This document shows, piece by piece, positions 1-8,548 of a DNA stretch of 64,000 nt. The position numbers and the translations under genes are program-made. The DNA comes from an uncultured Roseibium sp. Lineage in GTDB: Bacteria > Pseudomonadota > Alphaproteobacteria > Rhizobiales > Stappiaceae. The stretch lies in contig NZ_CANMFD010000001.1 in the NCBI RefSeq assembly GCF_947496995.1, forward strand, positions 1,236,692-1,300,691, written 5' to 3'. Every line of letters begins with the position of its first letter. The stretch's first letter is position 1. The notes under the pieces are model-generated. The model worked only from the letters and a program-made list of their open reading frames with translations, was not told the origin of the DNA and did no database searches.

Positions 1-1
1 C

Positions 2-2074
2 GTGATCTCCAACGGCACAGCCGTTCTCGGCCTCGGCAATATCGGGCCACTCGCCTCCAAACCGGTGATGGAAGGCAAGGCTGTCCTCTTCAAGAAATTC
101 GCCGGGATTGACGTCTTCGACATCGAGGTCGCCGAAAACGATGTCGACAAGTTCGTCGATGCGGTGTCCGTCCTCGAGCCGACCTTCGGCGGCATCAACC
201 TGGAAGACATCAAGGCGCCGGAATGCTTCATGATCGAGGCCCGGCTCCGGGAAAAAATGAACATCCCGGTCTTTCATGACGACCAGCACGGCACGGCGAT
301 CATTGTCGGCGCTGCCGTCCGCAACGCTCTGGAACTGGCCGACAAGAAGATCGAGGACGCCCGGATCGTCGCCTCCGGTGCCGGTGCCGCGGCCCTGGCC
401 TGCCTGAACATGCTGATCTCACTCGGCGCCCGGCGGGAAAATATCTGGGTCACCGATATCGAAGGGGTCGTCTATGAAGGCCGCGAGGCGCTCATGGACG
501 AGTGGAAGTCCGCTTTCGCCCAGAAAACCGACAAACGGACACTCGACGAAGTTATCGACGGCGCCGATGTGTTTCTCGGGCTGTCGGCCGGCGGCGTACT
601 CAAGCCCCATATGGTCGAAAAGATGGGCAAAGGTCCGCTGATTCTGGCGTTGGCCAATCCGAACCCGGAAATCATGCCCGAGCTGGCCCAATCCGTGCGC
701 GACGACGTGGTGATGTGCACCGGCCGCTCCGACTATCCCAACCAGGTCAACAACGTACTGTGCTTCCCCTATATTTTCCGCGGCGCGCTGGATGTCGGCG
801 CGACGACGATCAACGAGGAAATGAAGCGCGCGGCGGTGGAAGCCATCGCCGGCCTTGCCCGCGAGGAACCGTCCGACGTGGCCGCCCGGGCTTATGGCGG
901 CAAGACCGAAACCTTCGGTCCGAACTACCTGATCCCTTCGCCCTTCGACCAGCGCCTCATCCTGCGCGTGGCACCGGCCGTGGCGAAGGCGGCGATGGAC
1001 TCCGGTGTTGCCACCCGTCCGATCGAGGATTTCGCTGCCTATATGGATGTGCTGAACCGCTTCGTGTTCCGCTCCGGCCTGATCATGAAGCCGATCATCC
1101 AGAACGCCGCCAAAGATCCGCAGCGGATTATCTACGCCGAAGGCGAGGACGAGCGCGTCCTGCGTGCGGCACAGGTCATGATCGAGGACAAGATCGCCAC
1201 ACCGATCCTCGTCGGCCGGCCGGACGTTCTCAAGACCCGTTGCGAGCGCTTCGGCCTGAAGATCCGCCCGGATGTCGACTTCGAATTTATCAACCCGCAG
1301 GACGACCCGCGCTATCGCGACTACGTGGATGAATATCTTGAGTGCGTCGGCCGCCACGGCATGCCGCCCGATTCGGCGCGAACCGTCGTGCGAACCAACA
1401 CCACGGTGATTTCCGCGCTTGCCGTCAGGCGCGGCGAGGTCGATGCCGTCATTTGTGGGCTGGAGGGCCGGTTCAGCCGCCATCTGCGGGACATCAAGCA
1501 GATTATCGGCGTGTGTGACAGCGCGCGTGACCTGTCCGCCATGTCGCTCCTGATCAACAGCCGCGGCGCGCTTTTCCTGTCAGACACATTCGTCACCGAG
1601 GATCCGACCGCCGAAGAGATCTCCGAGATGGCAGGGCTGGCCGCAGAAGAAATCCGCCGCTTCGGGATCGAGCCGAAGATCGCCCTGCTGTCCTTCTCGA
1701 ATTTCGGCTCACGGGAAACGGCATCCTCGCGCAAGATGCGCGAGGCAACGGAATTGATCTGGAAACGCTATCCGGACCTTGAAGTGGACGGCGAAATGCA
1801 CGGCGATAGCGCTCTGAGCGAAGCGCTGCGTGAGCGGGTGATGCCAAACAGCAAGCTGAGCGGCGAAGCCAACCTTCTGCTGTTCCCCAACCTTGATGCG
1901 GCCAACATCGCCCACAATCTGCTCAAGGTGGCGACGCAGGCCCTGCATGTCGGCCCGATCCTGCTGGGAACGGCAAAGCCGGCGCACGTTCTTACCCCGT
2001 CGGTAACGTCGCGCGGCGTGGTCAACATGTCGGCTCTGGCGGGCGTCGAGGCGCAGACCCGTTCGCTGAAGTAA
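2..2074 (+). CDS. maeB: NADP-dependent malic enzyme with C-terminal phosphotransacetylase-like domain (5' truncated)
   Basis: Oxidatively decarboxylates malate to pyruvate with NAD(P)+ in the cytoplasm, linking the TCA cycle to gluconeogenesis and NADPH supply. The reading frame is open from the first bases, so the true start and roughly the first 70 residues lie outside the window; 690 residues are visible. The metal-binding segment FHDDQHGTA is near residue 92 and the Rossmann loop [10 protein letters not shown] near residue 125. From about residue 355 a phosphate acetyltransferase-like domain begins ([15 protein letters not shown]). In MaeB proteins this domain is regulatory rather than catalytic and responds to acetyl-CoA. 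No terminator is visible after the stop. Confidence 0.93.
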   Translation: MISNGTAVLGLGNIGPLASKPVMEGKAVLFKKFAGIDVFDIEVAENDVDKFVDAVSVLEPTFGGINLEDIKAPECFMIEARLREKMNIPVFHDDQHGTAIIVGAAVRNALELADKKIEDARIVASGAGAAALACLNMLISLGARRENIWVTDIEGVVYEGREALMDEWKSAFAQKTDKRTLDEVIDGADVFLGLSAGGVLKPHMVEKMGKGPLILALANPNPEIMPELAQSVRDDVVMCTGRSDYPNQVNNVLCFPYIFRGALDVGATTINEEMKRAAVEAIAGLAREEPSDVAARAYGGKTETFGPNYLIPSPFDQRLILRVAPAVAKAAMDSGVATRPIEDFAAYMDVLNRFVFRSGLIMKPIIQNAAKDPQRIIYAEGEDERVLRAAQVMIEDKIATPILVGRPDVLKTRCERFGLKIRPDVDFEFINPQDDPRYRDYVDEYLECVGRHGMPPDSARTVVRTNTTVISALAVRRGEVDAVICGLEGRFSRHLRDIKQIIGVCDSARDLSAMSLLINSRGALFLSDTFVTEDPTAEEISEMAGLAAEEIRRFGIEPKIALLSFSNFGSRETASSRKMREATELIWKRYPDLEVDGEMHGDSALSEALRERVMPNSKLSGEANLLLFPNLDAANIAHNLLKVATQALHVGPILLGTAKPAHVLTPSVTSRGVVNMSALAGVEAQTRSLK

Positions 2075-2177
2075 TGAAGGACCCTCGCGGATTTTTGACG
2101 ACCTGCCGACTGTAAATCTCTTCCGGCGCTCCTATCTGGAGAGGCAGGAGTTGGATTGCAGTCGGGAAGGGTCCGAA

Positions 2178-3299
2178 ATGATTTTGAGGAAGATGTCTGT
2201 CTTCACGCTGGTCGCAGCCCTGTTTGCGGCCGCCTCTTCGGCAATGACGGCGGCAACCGCCCAATCCGCCGTCGATCTGGAAACGGTGACGGACGGCCTT
2301 TCCTATCCCTGGAGCGTCGCCTTCCTGCCGCAAGGCGGTTATCTGGTGACCGAACGGGACGGGGCGCTCAAATTCGTCTCCGCGAAAGGCCGGCAGAGTA
2401 TCGTGCCGGGCACGCCCGAGGTCTTCGCACAGGGGCAGGGCGGGCTTCTGGATGTTGTCCTCAGTCCCGATTTCCAGACGGATGCCACGATCTTCCTGAG
2501 CTTCTCTGACCGATCTTCGCAAGGGGCGGGGACGTCGCTGTTCAGGGCAAGGCTTGTTCCGGAGGAGACCGGCTACCGGCTTGAGGACGGCAGGACGGTC
2601 TTCACCGGAAACAACACGGCTGGCGGCGGCAGGCACTTTGGCTCGCGCCTTGTTTTCGCTCCGGACGGCTCGCTGTTCATGACGGTGGGCGAGCGCGGCG
2701 ACGGCAAGCGCGCGCAGGACCCTTCCGATCACGCGGGATCCGTTTTGCGCCTGACGCCGGAAGGAAAGCCGGCTCCGGGCAACCCTTTCATCGACCTTCA
2801 GGACCACAAACCGGAGATCTGGTCCTTCGGCCACCGCAATCCTCAAAGCGCGGCGATCAACCCGCACACAGGTGACCTGTGGACCGTCGAGCACGGCGCG
2901 CGCGGCGGTGACGAGATCAACATACCCGAAGCGGGCAAGAACTACGGCTGGCCGGTGATTTCCTACGGAAGACACTATTCCGGAGCCATGATCGGTGAGG
3001 GGACGTCCGCTCCCGGCATGGAGCAGCCGATCCATTACTGGGACCCGTCGATCGCCCCTTCCGGAATGGCTTTCGTGACCGGCAACACCTATCCGGACTG
3101 GCAGGGAAGTCTGCTTGTGGGGGCTTTGCGCGGCCAGCATCTGGCAAGGCTGCAGCTTGAAGGAGACGCGGTCGTCTCGCAGGAAAAGCTCCTGACGGAT
3201 CTCGGCGAACGTATCCGCGACGTGCGTCATGGGCCGGACGGTTTCGTCTATGTCTTGACCGACAGTGACGAAGGACGGCTGATCCGCCTGAAACCGTGA
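2178..3299 (+). CDS. PQQ-dependent aldose sugar dehydrogenase, secreted (YliI/GdhB family)
   Basis: Predicted periplasmic soluble quinoprotein that oxidises aldose sugars. The ATG at 2178 follows GGAAGG at 7 nt spacing and opens a protein of 373 residues with a clear signal peptide (hydrophobic core about residues 8-22, AXA-type site near TAQSA). An upstream in-frame TTG at 2151 would add nine residues and break the usual signal-peptide layout. Six-bladed propeller signatures of the glucose/sorbosone dehydrogenase family are visible: PWSVAFLP, GGRHFGSRLVF, VGERGD, SFGHRNPQ and EHGARGGDEINI followed by KNYGWP. The His in GGRHFG and Arg in GHRNP correspond to the catalytic and PQQ pocket of the family. 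The true sugar is unknown. Confidence 0.88.
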   Translation: MILRKMSVFTLVAALFAAASSAMTAATAQSAVDLETVTDGLSYPWSVAFLPQGGYLVTERDGALKFVSAKGRQSIVPGTPEVFAQGQGGLLDVVLSPDFQTDATIFLSFSDRSSQGAGTSLFRARLVPEETGYRLEDGRTVFTGNNTAGGGRHFGSRLVFAPDGSLFMTVGERGDGKRAQDPSDHAGSVLRLTPEGKPAPGNPFIDLQDHKPEIWSFGHRNPQSAAINPHTGDLWTVEHGARGGDEINIPEAGKNYGWPVISYGRHYSGAMIGEGTSAPGMEQPIHYWDPSIAPSGMAFVTGNTYPDWQGSLLVGALRGQHLARLQLEGDAVVSQEKLLTDLGERIRDVRHGPDGFVYVLTDSDEGRLIRLKP

Positions 3300-3636
3300 T
3301 AGCCAACTCAGGGCATCAGGCCCTATGATGCAATGCGGTATCTTCGCTTGACTTTTCAGCTGGCTAAGTCGATATAGCAGCATGCAACCTCTGCCGCGTG
3401 AGCAGACAGCGCGCCCTTATTTATCGAAACCTCAGTGTTTCCAAGGGCTGCCGCTTGCAGATTGCAGACAAGGGCCCAATGAGGGGTCCAACCAGTTCCC
3501 ATGTCACGCGAGGGTCTGGCGGCGAAGAGCCCGTTTATCGAAACGATTCGGCTGCCGCACTCCAAAAACGAACCGCAAGGATACGTTCCTGCGGTTATCC
3601 GGGTGTGTTTGTCACGCCCGAACCAAGGAATTTATA
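3300..3636 (+). promoter_or_regulatory. Candidate promoter and long 5' leader of the DEAD-box helicase gene
   Basis: 337 bp without a convincing gene. TTGACT at 3348-3353 and GATATA at 3371-3376 are 17 nt apart and could be a sigma-70-type promoter. That would leave a leader of about 250 nt before the helicase start. The leader holds an 11-bp direct repeat TTTATCGAAAC (3420-3430 and 3534-3544) and a hairpin at 3571-3596 (AACCGC/GCGGTT and AGGA/TCCT with a one-base bulge). Cold-inducible DEAD-box helicase mRNAs often have long structured leaders; the assignment here is inference. Confidence 0.35.
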
Positions 3637-4944
3637 TTGACCGACTTTCAAAGCCTGGGACTGTCCGACGGCCTCCTGAGCGCTGTTGCTGATAACGGCT
3701 ACGACGAACCGACACCGATCCAGCAAAAAGCGATCCCGTTGATCCTGGAAGGCCGTGACCTGATGGGTCTGGCCCAGACCGGAACAGGCAAAACGGCAGC
3801 CTTCGGACTGCCTCTTATCGACAGTCTTCTTGCAGACAACCAGAGAGCCCGGCCGAAGGGCGCTCGCGCCCTCATTCTGGCGCCGACACGCGAACTGGTG
3901 AACCAGATCGCCAAGAACCTGATTTCCTTCCTGAGAAACACCCCGCTGCGCGTCACCGCCGTTGTGGGCGGTGTCTCGATCAACGGACAGGTCAAGCGCC
4001 TTTCCAAGGGGACGGATATTCTGGTCGCAACCCCGGGCCGGCTTCTTGATCTCGTCGACCGTCAGGCGGTCGACCTCAAGTCAGCCTCCTATCTCGTTCT
4101 TGACGAGGCAGACCAGATGTTGGACCTCGGCTTCATTCATGCGCTGCGCCGCATCTCCGGACTGGTCGCCAAAGACCGTCAGACGATGCTCTTCTCCGCA
4201 ACCATGCCGAAGCAGATCAACGAACTGGCCCAGTCCTACCTGCGCAATCCCGAGCGGGTGGAAGTCTCGCCGGTCGGCAAGACGGCGGACAAGGTCACAC
4301 AGTCCGTTCACTTCATGGACCAGAATTCCAAAGGCGATTTCCTGGTCGACCAGTTGAAGTCGAAGCCGGATGGCATGTCGCTGGTCTTCTGCCGCACCAA
4401 GCACGGTGCGGAGCGGCTGATGCGCAAGCTGGCGCAAAGCGGTATCGCCGCAGGTTCGATTCACGGCAACAAGAGCCAGAATCAGCGTGAACGGGCGATC
4501 CGTGAACTGCGCGAGGGCAAGATCAACGTGCTGGTGGCAACCGACGTGGCTGCCCGCGGCATCGATATTCCCGGCGTCAGCCATGTTTACAATTTCGAAC
4601 TGCCGGAAGTTGCCGAAGCCTATGTCCACCGGATCGGTCGCACGGCACGTGCAGGCGCTGAAGGTGAAGCGGTTGCCCTCTGTGCACCGGAAGAAATCGG
4701 CCTGTTCCGTCAGATAGAAAAGCTGATCGGCATCGACATCGCTGTTGCAAGCGGCGAAGTTCCGCCGTTGTCGGCAGCTGTCAAGCTGAAGCGTGGCGGT
4801 GGCGGTAACCGCGGCGGCAAGCCGGGCGGCAAAAAGTCCTTCGGCAACAAACGCAGTGGATCGCCCAGCGACAACGACAACCGCGCGCAGCAGGCCCGCC
4901 GTCCGAATCGTAGACGCACAACCGGCCGCAAGAGCGCAGCTTAA
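3637..4944 (+). CDS. DEAD-box ATP-dependent RNA helicase
   Basis: Unwinds structured RNA with ATP; homologs (RhlE/DeaD types) act in ribosome assembly, mRNA turnover and cold adaptation. The start is taken as TTG at 3637, 6-7 nt after AAGGAA, because the Q-motif segment begins right there. The frame is open back to 3382 but that part has no recognisable sequence. 435 residues. Motifs in order: PTPIQQKAIP (Q motif), AQTGTGKT (I), PTRELV (Ia), DEAD inside VLDEADQML (II), SATMP (III), VLVATDVAARGID (V) and HRIGRTARAG (VI). The C-terminal tail is rich in Gly, Arg, Lys and Asn, typical of RNA-binding tails. A strong terminator follows at 5116. Confidence 0.93.
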   Translation: MTDFQSLGLSDGLLSAVADNGYDEPTPIQQKAIPLILEGRDLMGLAQTGTGKTAAFGLPLIDSLLADNQRARPKGARALILAPTRELVNQIAKNLISFLRNTPLRVTAVVGGVSINGQVKRLSKGTDILVATPGRLLDLVDRQAVDLKSASYLVLDEADQMLDLGFIHALRRISGLVAKDRQTMLFSATMPKQINELAQSYLRNPERVEVSPVGKTADKVTQSVHFMDQNSKGDFLVDQLKSKPDGMSLVFCRTKHGAERLMRKLAQSGIAAGSIHGNKSQNQRERAIRELREGKINVLVATDVAARGIDIPGVSHVYNFELPEVAEAYVHRIGRTARAGAEGEAVALCAPEEIGLFRQIEKLIGIDIAVASGEVPPLSAAVKLKRGGGGNRGGKPGGKKSFGNKRSGSPSDNDNRAQQARRPNRRRTTGRKSAA

Positions 4945-5115
4945 AGCGCGTTGCGGTTGAGCGGATGTATGGAGGTCGCCTGTGAGGCTGTATTTGCGTT
5001 GCAAATGCGCTCGGGTAATCTTCTGAACGCCATTTAACCCGGCACGGCCCAAGCGCCGGACCTCCAATCGGAATCGATTCGAGATCCGGAGGCACGTTGA
5101 GTTGACACCAGGAAG

Positions 5116-5150
5116 AGCCCCCGCACTCGGAAGAGCGCGGGGGCTTTTTT
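5116..5150 (+). terminator. Rho-independent terminator downstream of the DEAD-box helicase
   Basis: A perfect 9-bp stem, AGCCCCCGC (5116-5124) with GCGGGGGCT (5137-5145), is followed by a run of six T. It lies about 170 bp after the helicase stop. Confidence 0.88.
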
Positions 5151-5239
5151 GTCTGTCGTATTTACCGGGGAAGTGCGCCGAAACTGTCTGCGGTAAGCAA
5201 ATCTGCCTCCACCGGCAAAACAGACTCAGGCAGAAGGGC

Positions 5240-5275
5240 AAAAAAAAGCATCGGGAAGTGGCCTTCCCGATGCTT
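5240..5275 (-). terminator. Rho-independent terminator, minus strand
   Basis: A 13-bp stem (5246-5258 with 5263-5275) has a TGGC loop and an eight-A run at 5240-5247 on the plus strand, which becomes a U tract on a minus-strand transcript. No minus-strand protein gene ends here, so it implies a non-coding transcript. Confidence 0.75.
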
Positions 5276-5430
5276 AACCTTGTGGTCGATGGGACCCAGA
5301 AAGGCGCACAACCAATCTGAGTGTGTTTTTGAAAGCCGGGAAGAACCGTCTTTAAACCCGCCGAGGTTCAAATATGGATCCGTATACTTTCTGCCCACAA
5401 GGCATCTGACCGCATAGCCACAGCCAGATC
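5240..5430 (-). ncRNA. Candidate structured non-coding RNA, 6S-like shape
   Basis: Read on the minus strand, CCTTGTGG (5402-5395) can pair with CCACAAGG (5285-5278). Just inside, CAGAAAG can pair with CTTTCTG. An unpaired bubble follows on both sides, then a terminal hairpin closed by TTTGA/TCAAA, and the transcript ends at the strong terminator at 5240-5275. This long, rod-like RNA with a central bubble resembles the general form of 6S RNA, but I cannot match conserved 6S bases. The 5' end near 5430 is a guess. An open frame across the region has no codon-usage or motif support. Confidence 0.38.
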
Positions 5431-6116
5431 CTTTATTCTTTCGAGGCGTTGCTGAAAACAACCAAGTTTCTCTTGAAGTTCGCCCGGATCAGCCCCGTTG
5501 AAAGTAAACCTAAATTAACGAACATGAATGCGCAATCATAATTGTTCTGAGTTATCCGGGCGTGTGGAAAAGATATAAACCAATATATATCAATAGTTTA
5601 TGGGTAAAATCACGATCTATTCCAGATTTGCATGTGCCGCCATCGATTTGTCCCTGCTGACAACGATCCAAGAAATGCTTTGGTTTCAAAGAATTGGACA
5701 GTTTATATTGTTAATTTATTGTGACATAGAAAAAATCTATGGCTGAAGAATTCAGCTTCCGCAGGATTAAATTACAGAAAAATATGATGAAAATGGGCGG
5801 GCCTCTCCTGATGGAGCTTCGATTCTATTTCTTCTCTTTACTTAACTGGGGTCATTTTCTCAGGTTTTAGCAAGTGCAATTTATCCGGGCATGATCAGAA
5901 TTTGACCACTTGGTATAAAAGGCCCTTGTGGAGTCATAGTTTAATTTTATCAGCTTTATTATTTGGTTGACCTTACCATAACGTCAGGCTATCTCCACAG
6001 CCAGCGAGGGTTTGGTTAACGTGGTTTAACAAAATACGAACCCCGAGATAATCCAGGTCAAATCTGGAAAAAATATTGTGCACGTCGGCTCTGTTTAGAT
6101 CCTGACCCCAGAACAT
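5431..6116. other. AT-rich non-coding stretch
   Basis: About 690 bp with clearly lower GC than the flanking genes and no plausible coding frame on either strand. TTGACC at 5968 and TATCTC 17 nt further could be a promoter reading toward the candidate plus-strand RNA. Nothing else is recognised. Confidence 0.5.
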
Positions 6117-6321
6117 AATTGCCTGGCGTTCAATTCAGGCAAACACCTTGTGGCGCGGACTTCGCGCAACGGTATGCAGGTGCGCGGCGCATCTGCTTAC
6201 CTCGCCGTGTGCGAATGATAACCGCAGCAGGCTGGTCCCCCACAAAAGCCAGCCTGAATCGACCCATCGGCCACAAGACTTCGGCACCGGGAAGGTTTCC
6301 TTCCCGGTGCCGCTTGTTTTT
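6117..6321 (+). ncRNA. Candidate structured non-coding RNA, plus strand
   Basis: A chain of perfect hairpins occupies about 200 nt: TTGCCTG/CAGGCAA, GCGCG/CGCGC, CAGGCTGG/CCAGCCTG with a C-rich loop (GTCCCCCAC), and a final 14-bp terminator. C-rich loops are common in alphaproteobacterial trans-acting small RNAs, where they pair with ribosome-binding sites. No protein gene precedes the terminator, which supports a free-standing transcript. The 5' boundary and family are unknown. Confidence 0.35.
6282..6321 (+). terminator. Rho-independent terminator, plus strand
   Basis: A 14-bp perfect stem, CGGCACCGGGAAGG with CCTTCCCGGTGCCG, has a TTT loop and is followed by GCTTGTTTTT. Confidence 0.87.
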
Positions 6322-6330
6322 CCAGCCCGG

Positions 6331-6366
6331 AAAAAAGAAAAGCCACGGAAATCCGTGGCTTTTGCG
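6331..6366 (-). terminator. Rho-independent terminator of the ETF-QO gene
   Basis: A 12-bp stem, AAAAGCCACGGA (6338-6349) with TCCGTGGCTTTT (6352-6363), sits just after the minus-strand stop at 6387. The A-rich flank at 6331-6341 supplies the U tract on the minus strand; it could work in both directions. Confidence 0.86.
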
Positions 6367-6386
6367 ATTGTTTCGGGACATCGTCC

Positions 6387-8063
6387 CTACATGTTCGGGT
6401 AGTTCGGCCCGCCCGAGCCTTCCGGAACGGTCCAGGTGATATTGCCGTTCGGATCCTTGATGTCGCAGGTCTTGCAGTGGACGCAGTTCTGGGCGTTGAT
6501 CTGAAACCTCGGGGCATCCGCGCCTTCTTCCACCCACTCATAGACGCCGGCCGGGCAGTAGCGACTTGAAGGGCCGGCAAAGACATCGTGTTCGGATACC
6601 TTCTGCAGCACGGGGTCCTCCACCTTGAGGTGGATGGGCTGGTCCTCTTCGTGATTGGTATTGGACAGGAAGACGGAGGACAGCTTGTCGAAGGAAATCA
6701 CACCATCCGGCTTCGGATAGTCGATCTTCTTGCTGTCTTTTGCGGGCTTGAGCGTGTCGCGATCGCGTTTTCCGTGCTTCAGGGTGCCGAAGAAGGAAAA
6801 GCCGAACAGTTCGTTGGTCCACATGTCGAGACCGCCGAGAGCAACGCCGAGCAAGGTCCCGTATCTGGACCAGAGCGGTTTGGCATTGCGCACTCTCTTC
6901 AGGTCCGCGCCGATCGGGCTTTCGCGCCACGCCTTGTCGAAGTTGCTAAGCTCTGTATGAGCCTCTCCGCGCCCGATGGCCGCCATCACTTCATCGGCGG
7001 CGAGCATGCCCGACAACATGGCGTTGTGAGACCCCTTGATGCGCGGGACATTCACCAATCCAGCCGAACACCCCATGATCAGACCGCCGGGGAAAGACAG
7101 CTTCGGGACGGACTGGTAGCCCCCTTCGGTGATCGCGCGTGCGCCATATGAAATGCGCTTGCCACCCTCGAATGTGTCGCGGATCGCCGGGTGCGTCTTG
7201 AAGCGCTGGAATTCATCGAACGGTGAAAGCCACGGGTTCTCGTAATTGAGATGGACGACGAAACCGACGGCCACCTGGTTGTCCTCCAGGTGATAGAGAA
7301 AGGACCCGCCGCCGGTCTTGCCATCCAGCGGCCAGCCGAAGGAATGCTGCACCAGGCCGAGCCTGTGCTTTTCCGGATCGATCTGCCAGAGTTCCTTGAT
7401 ACCGATCCCGAATTTGGGCACGTCGCTGTCGCGGTCGAGCTCGTATTTGTTAATCAGCACCTTGGCGAGAGAGCCACGCGCGCCTTCGCCGATCAGCGTG
7501 TATTTTCCGCGCAGTTCCATGCCCCGGGTGAACATGGCATTGGGCTTGCCGTCCCGGCCGATCCCCATGTCGCCTGTGGCGACACCGGCAACGCGGCCTT
7601 CATCGTCATACAGCACTTCGGCCGCCGCGAAACCGGGATAGATCTCGACACCGAGCGCTTCCGCCTTTTCGGCGAGCCAGCGGCAGACATTCCCGAGCGA
7701 GACAATGTAATTGCCGTGGTTGTTCATCAGCTTCGGCATGAAAATATTGGGCAGCCGCAGTGACCCCGCCGGGCCAAGGACCAGGAAATGATCCTCCGTC
7801 ACCGCAGTCTTGATCGGCGTCTCTTCTTCGCGCCATTCAGGGAGCAGTTGGTCGAGGGCAATGGGATCGATGACGGCGCCGGACAGGATATGCGCCCCGA
7901 CTTCCGATCCTTTTTCCAGGACCACAACGCTGAGCTCTTCACCCTTTTCAATGGCGATCTGCTTCAGCCGGATGGCGGCTGCCAGTCCTGCGGGGCCGGC
8001 ACCCACGATGACGACATCCACGTCCATGCTTTCGCGTTCGCCAAGCGTTTCCTGTTCGCTCAT
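6387..8063 (-). CDS. etfD: Electron transfer flavoprotein-ubiquinone oxidoreductase
   Basis: Passes electrons from acyl-CoA and other flavin dehydrogenases, via ETF, to ubiquinone at the inner membrane. 558 residues, a full-length member. The N-terminal FAD loop VVIVGAGPAGLAAA is at residues 16-29. The C-terminal ferredoxin-like segment holds the 4Fe-4S ligands: C in RYCPAG and the motif INAQNCVHCKTCDIKDP. FAD-domain signatures such as GCSAGLVNVPRIKGSHNAM are typical of the family. The start ATG at 8063 follows a purine-rich stretch. The gene is alone on its strand; a perfect palindrome at 8234 lies 170 bp upstream and is a candidate operator. Confidence 0.96.
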   Translation of the reverse strand: MSEQETLGERESMDVDVVIVGAGPAGLAAAIRLKQIAIEKGEELSVVVLEKGSEVGAHILSGAVIDPIALDQLLPEWREEETPIKTAVTEDHFLVLGPAGSLRLPNIFMPKLMNNHGNYIVSLGNVCRWLAEKAEALGVEIYPGFAAAEVLYDDEGRVAGVATGDMGIGRDGKPNAMFTRGMELRGKYTLIGEGARGSLAKVLINKYELDRDSDVPKFGIGIKELWQIDPEKHRLGLVQHSFGWPLDGKTGGGSFLYHLEDNQVAVGFVVHLNYENPWLSPFDEFQRFKTHPAIRDTFEGGKRISYGARAITEGGYQSVPKLSFPGGLIMGCSAGLVNVPRIKGSHNAMLSGMLAADEVMAAIGRGEAHTELSNFDKAWRESPIGADLKRVRNAKPLWSRYGTLLGVALGGLDMWTNELFGFSFFGTLKHGKRDRDTLKPAKDSKKIDYPKPDGVISFDKLSSVFLSNTNHEEDQPIHLKVEDPVLQKVSEHDVFAGPSSRYCPAGVYEWVEEGADAPRFQINAQNCVHCKTCDIKDPNGNITWTVPEGSGGPNYPNM

Positions 8064-8548
8064 TTTTGTCTCCCTCTGCCCGAAGGGGCCAAGCTTCTAT
8101 GGTCCTGTTTGCCTCATTTCGCGGTGCAAAACACGACATTTTTAGTGGCCATATGCGAATTCGGGCAATTTTTCCTCTCACGAATGAAGCTCAGATAGAC
8201 CAAAGGCGACCCGGCACGTCAAGAGTTGACTTAACGTTTACGTAAACGTAATTCATCGGGAAATTATCCGGATGACATGTGCACAGCATCTGGAAAACCG
8301 GCCCGCGGGACGTCAACCCCGGTCCGGGTTCTTGTTCTCGGCGGTCATCCGGATAGAGTACATTATGATAAGGTTGCGTTTTCAGGGGGCAACGCTGTCG
8401 CTGCGCAGGAAAGCCAAGGAAAATCCTTCCGGGTCTTCCCGCAGCGTGGTGTGAAGGCTTTGACTCGGCTTTTCAAAGTTGTATTGACGCCTGAAAGCAA
8501 AAATTCCGAGAGCCTCCACTTATTACTCCGCCGCCGGAGACAGCGCCA
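8064..8548. other. Divergent intergenic region between ETF-QO and UDG genes
   Basis: 485 bp between two divergent genes. Apart from the palindrome at 8234-8249 I see no gene or RNA here. Frames running through it show no recognisable protein. Confidence 0.6.
8234..8249. promoter_or_regulatory. Perfect 16-bp palindrome ACGTTTACGTAAACGT, candidate operator
   Basis: A perfect inverted repeat lies in the divergent region, with TTGACT immediately to its left (8226-8231). Palindromes built on TTTACGTAAAC-type sequence are described for MerR-family regulators of acyl-CoA and branched-chain amino acid catabolism (LiuR type). ETF-QO is a plausible member of such a regulon. The regulator assignment is inference. 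Confidence 0.5.

Noticed and set aside
419..1483. Long antisense frame within the malic enzyme gene
   Set aside because: It is a mirror frame of a GC-rich gene with no domain or ribosome-binding site; the same holds for antisense frames at 4081-5241, 13388-14617, 25863-27425 and 60554-61912.
6208..6240. ANDNRS-like reading reminiscent of a tmRNA proteolysis tag
   Set aside because: The frame continues without a stop and the rest of the tmRNA (acceptor pieces, Ala-Ala ending) is missing, so it is a coincidence.
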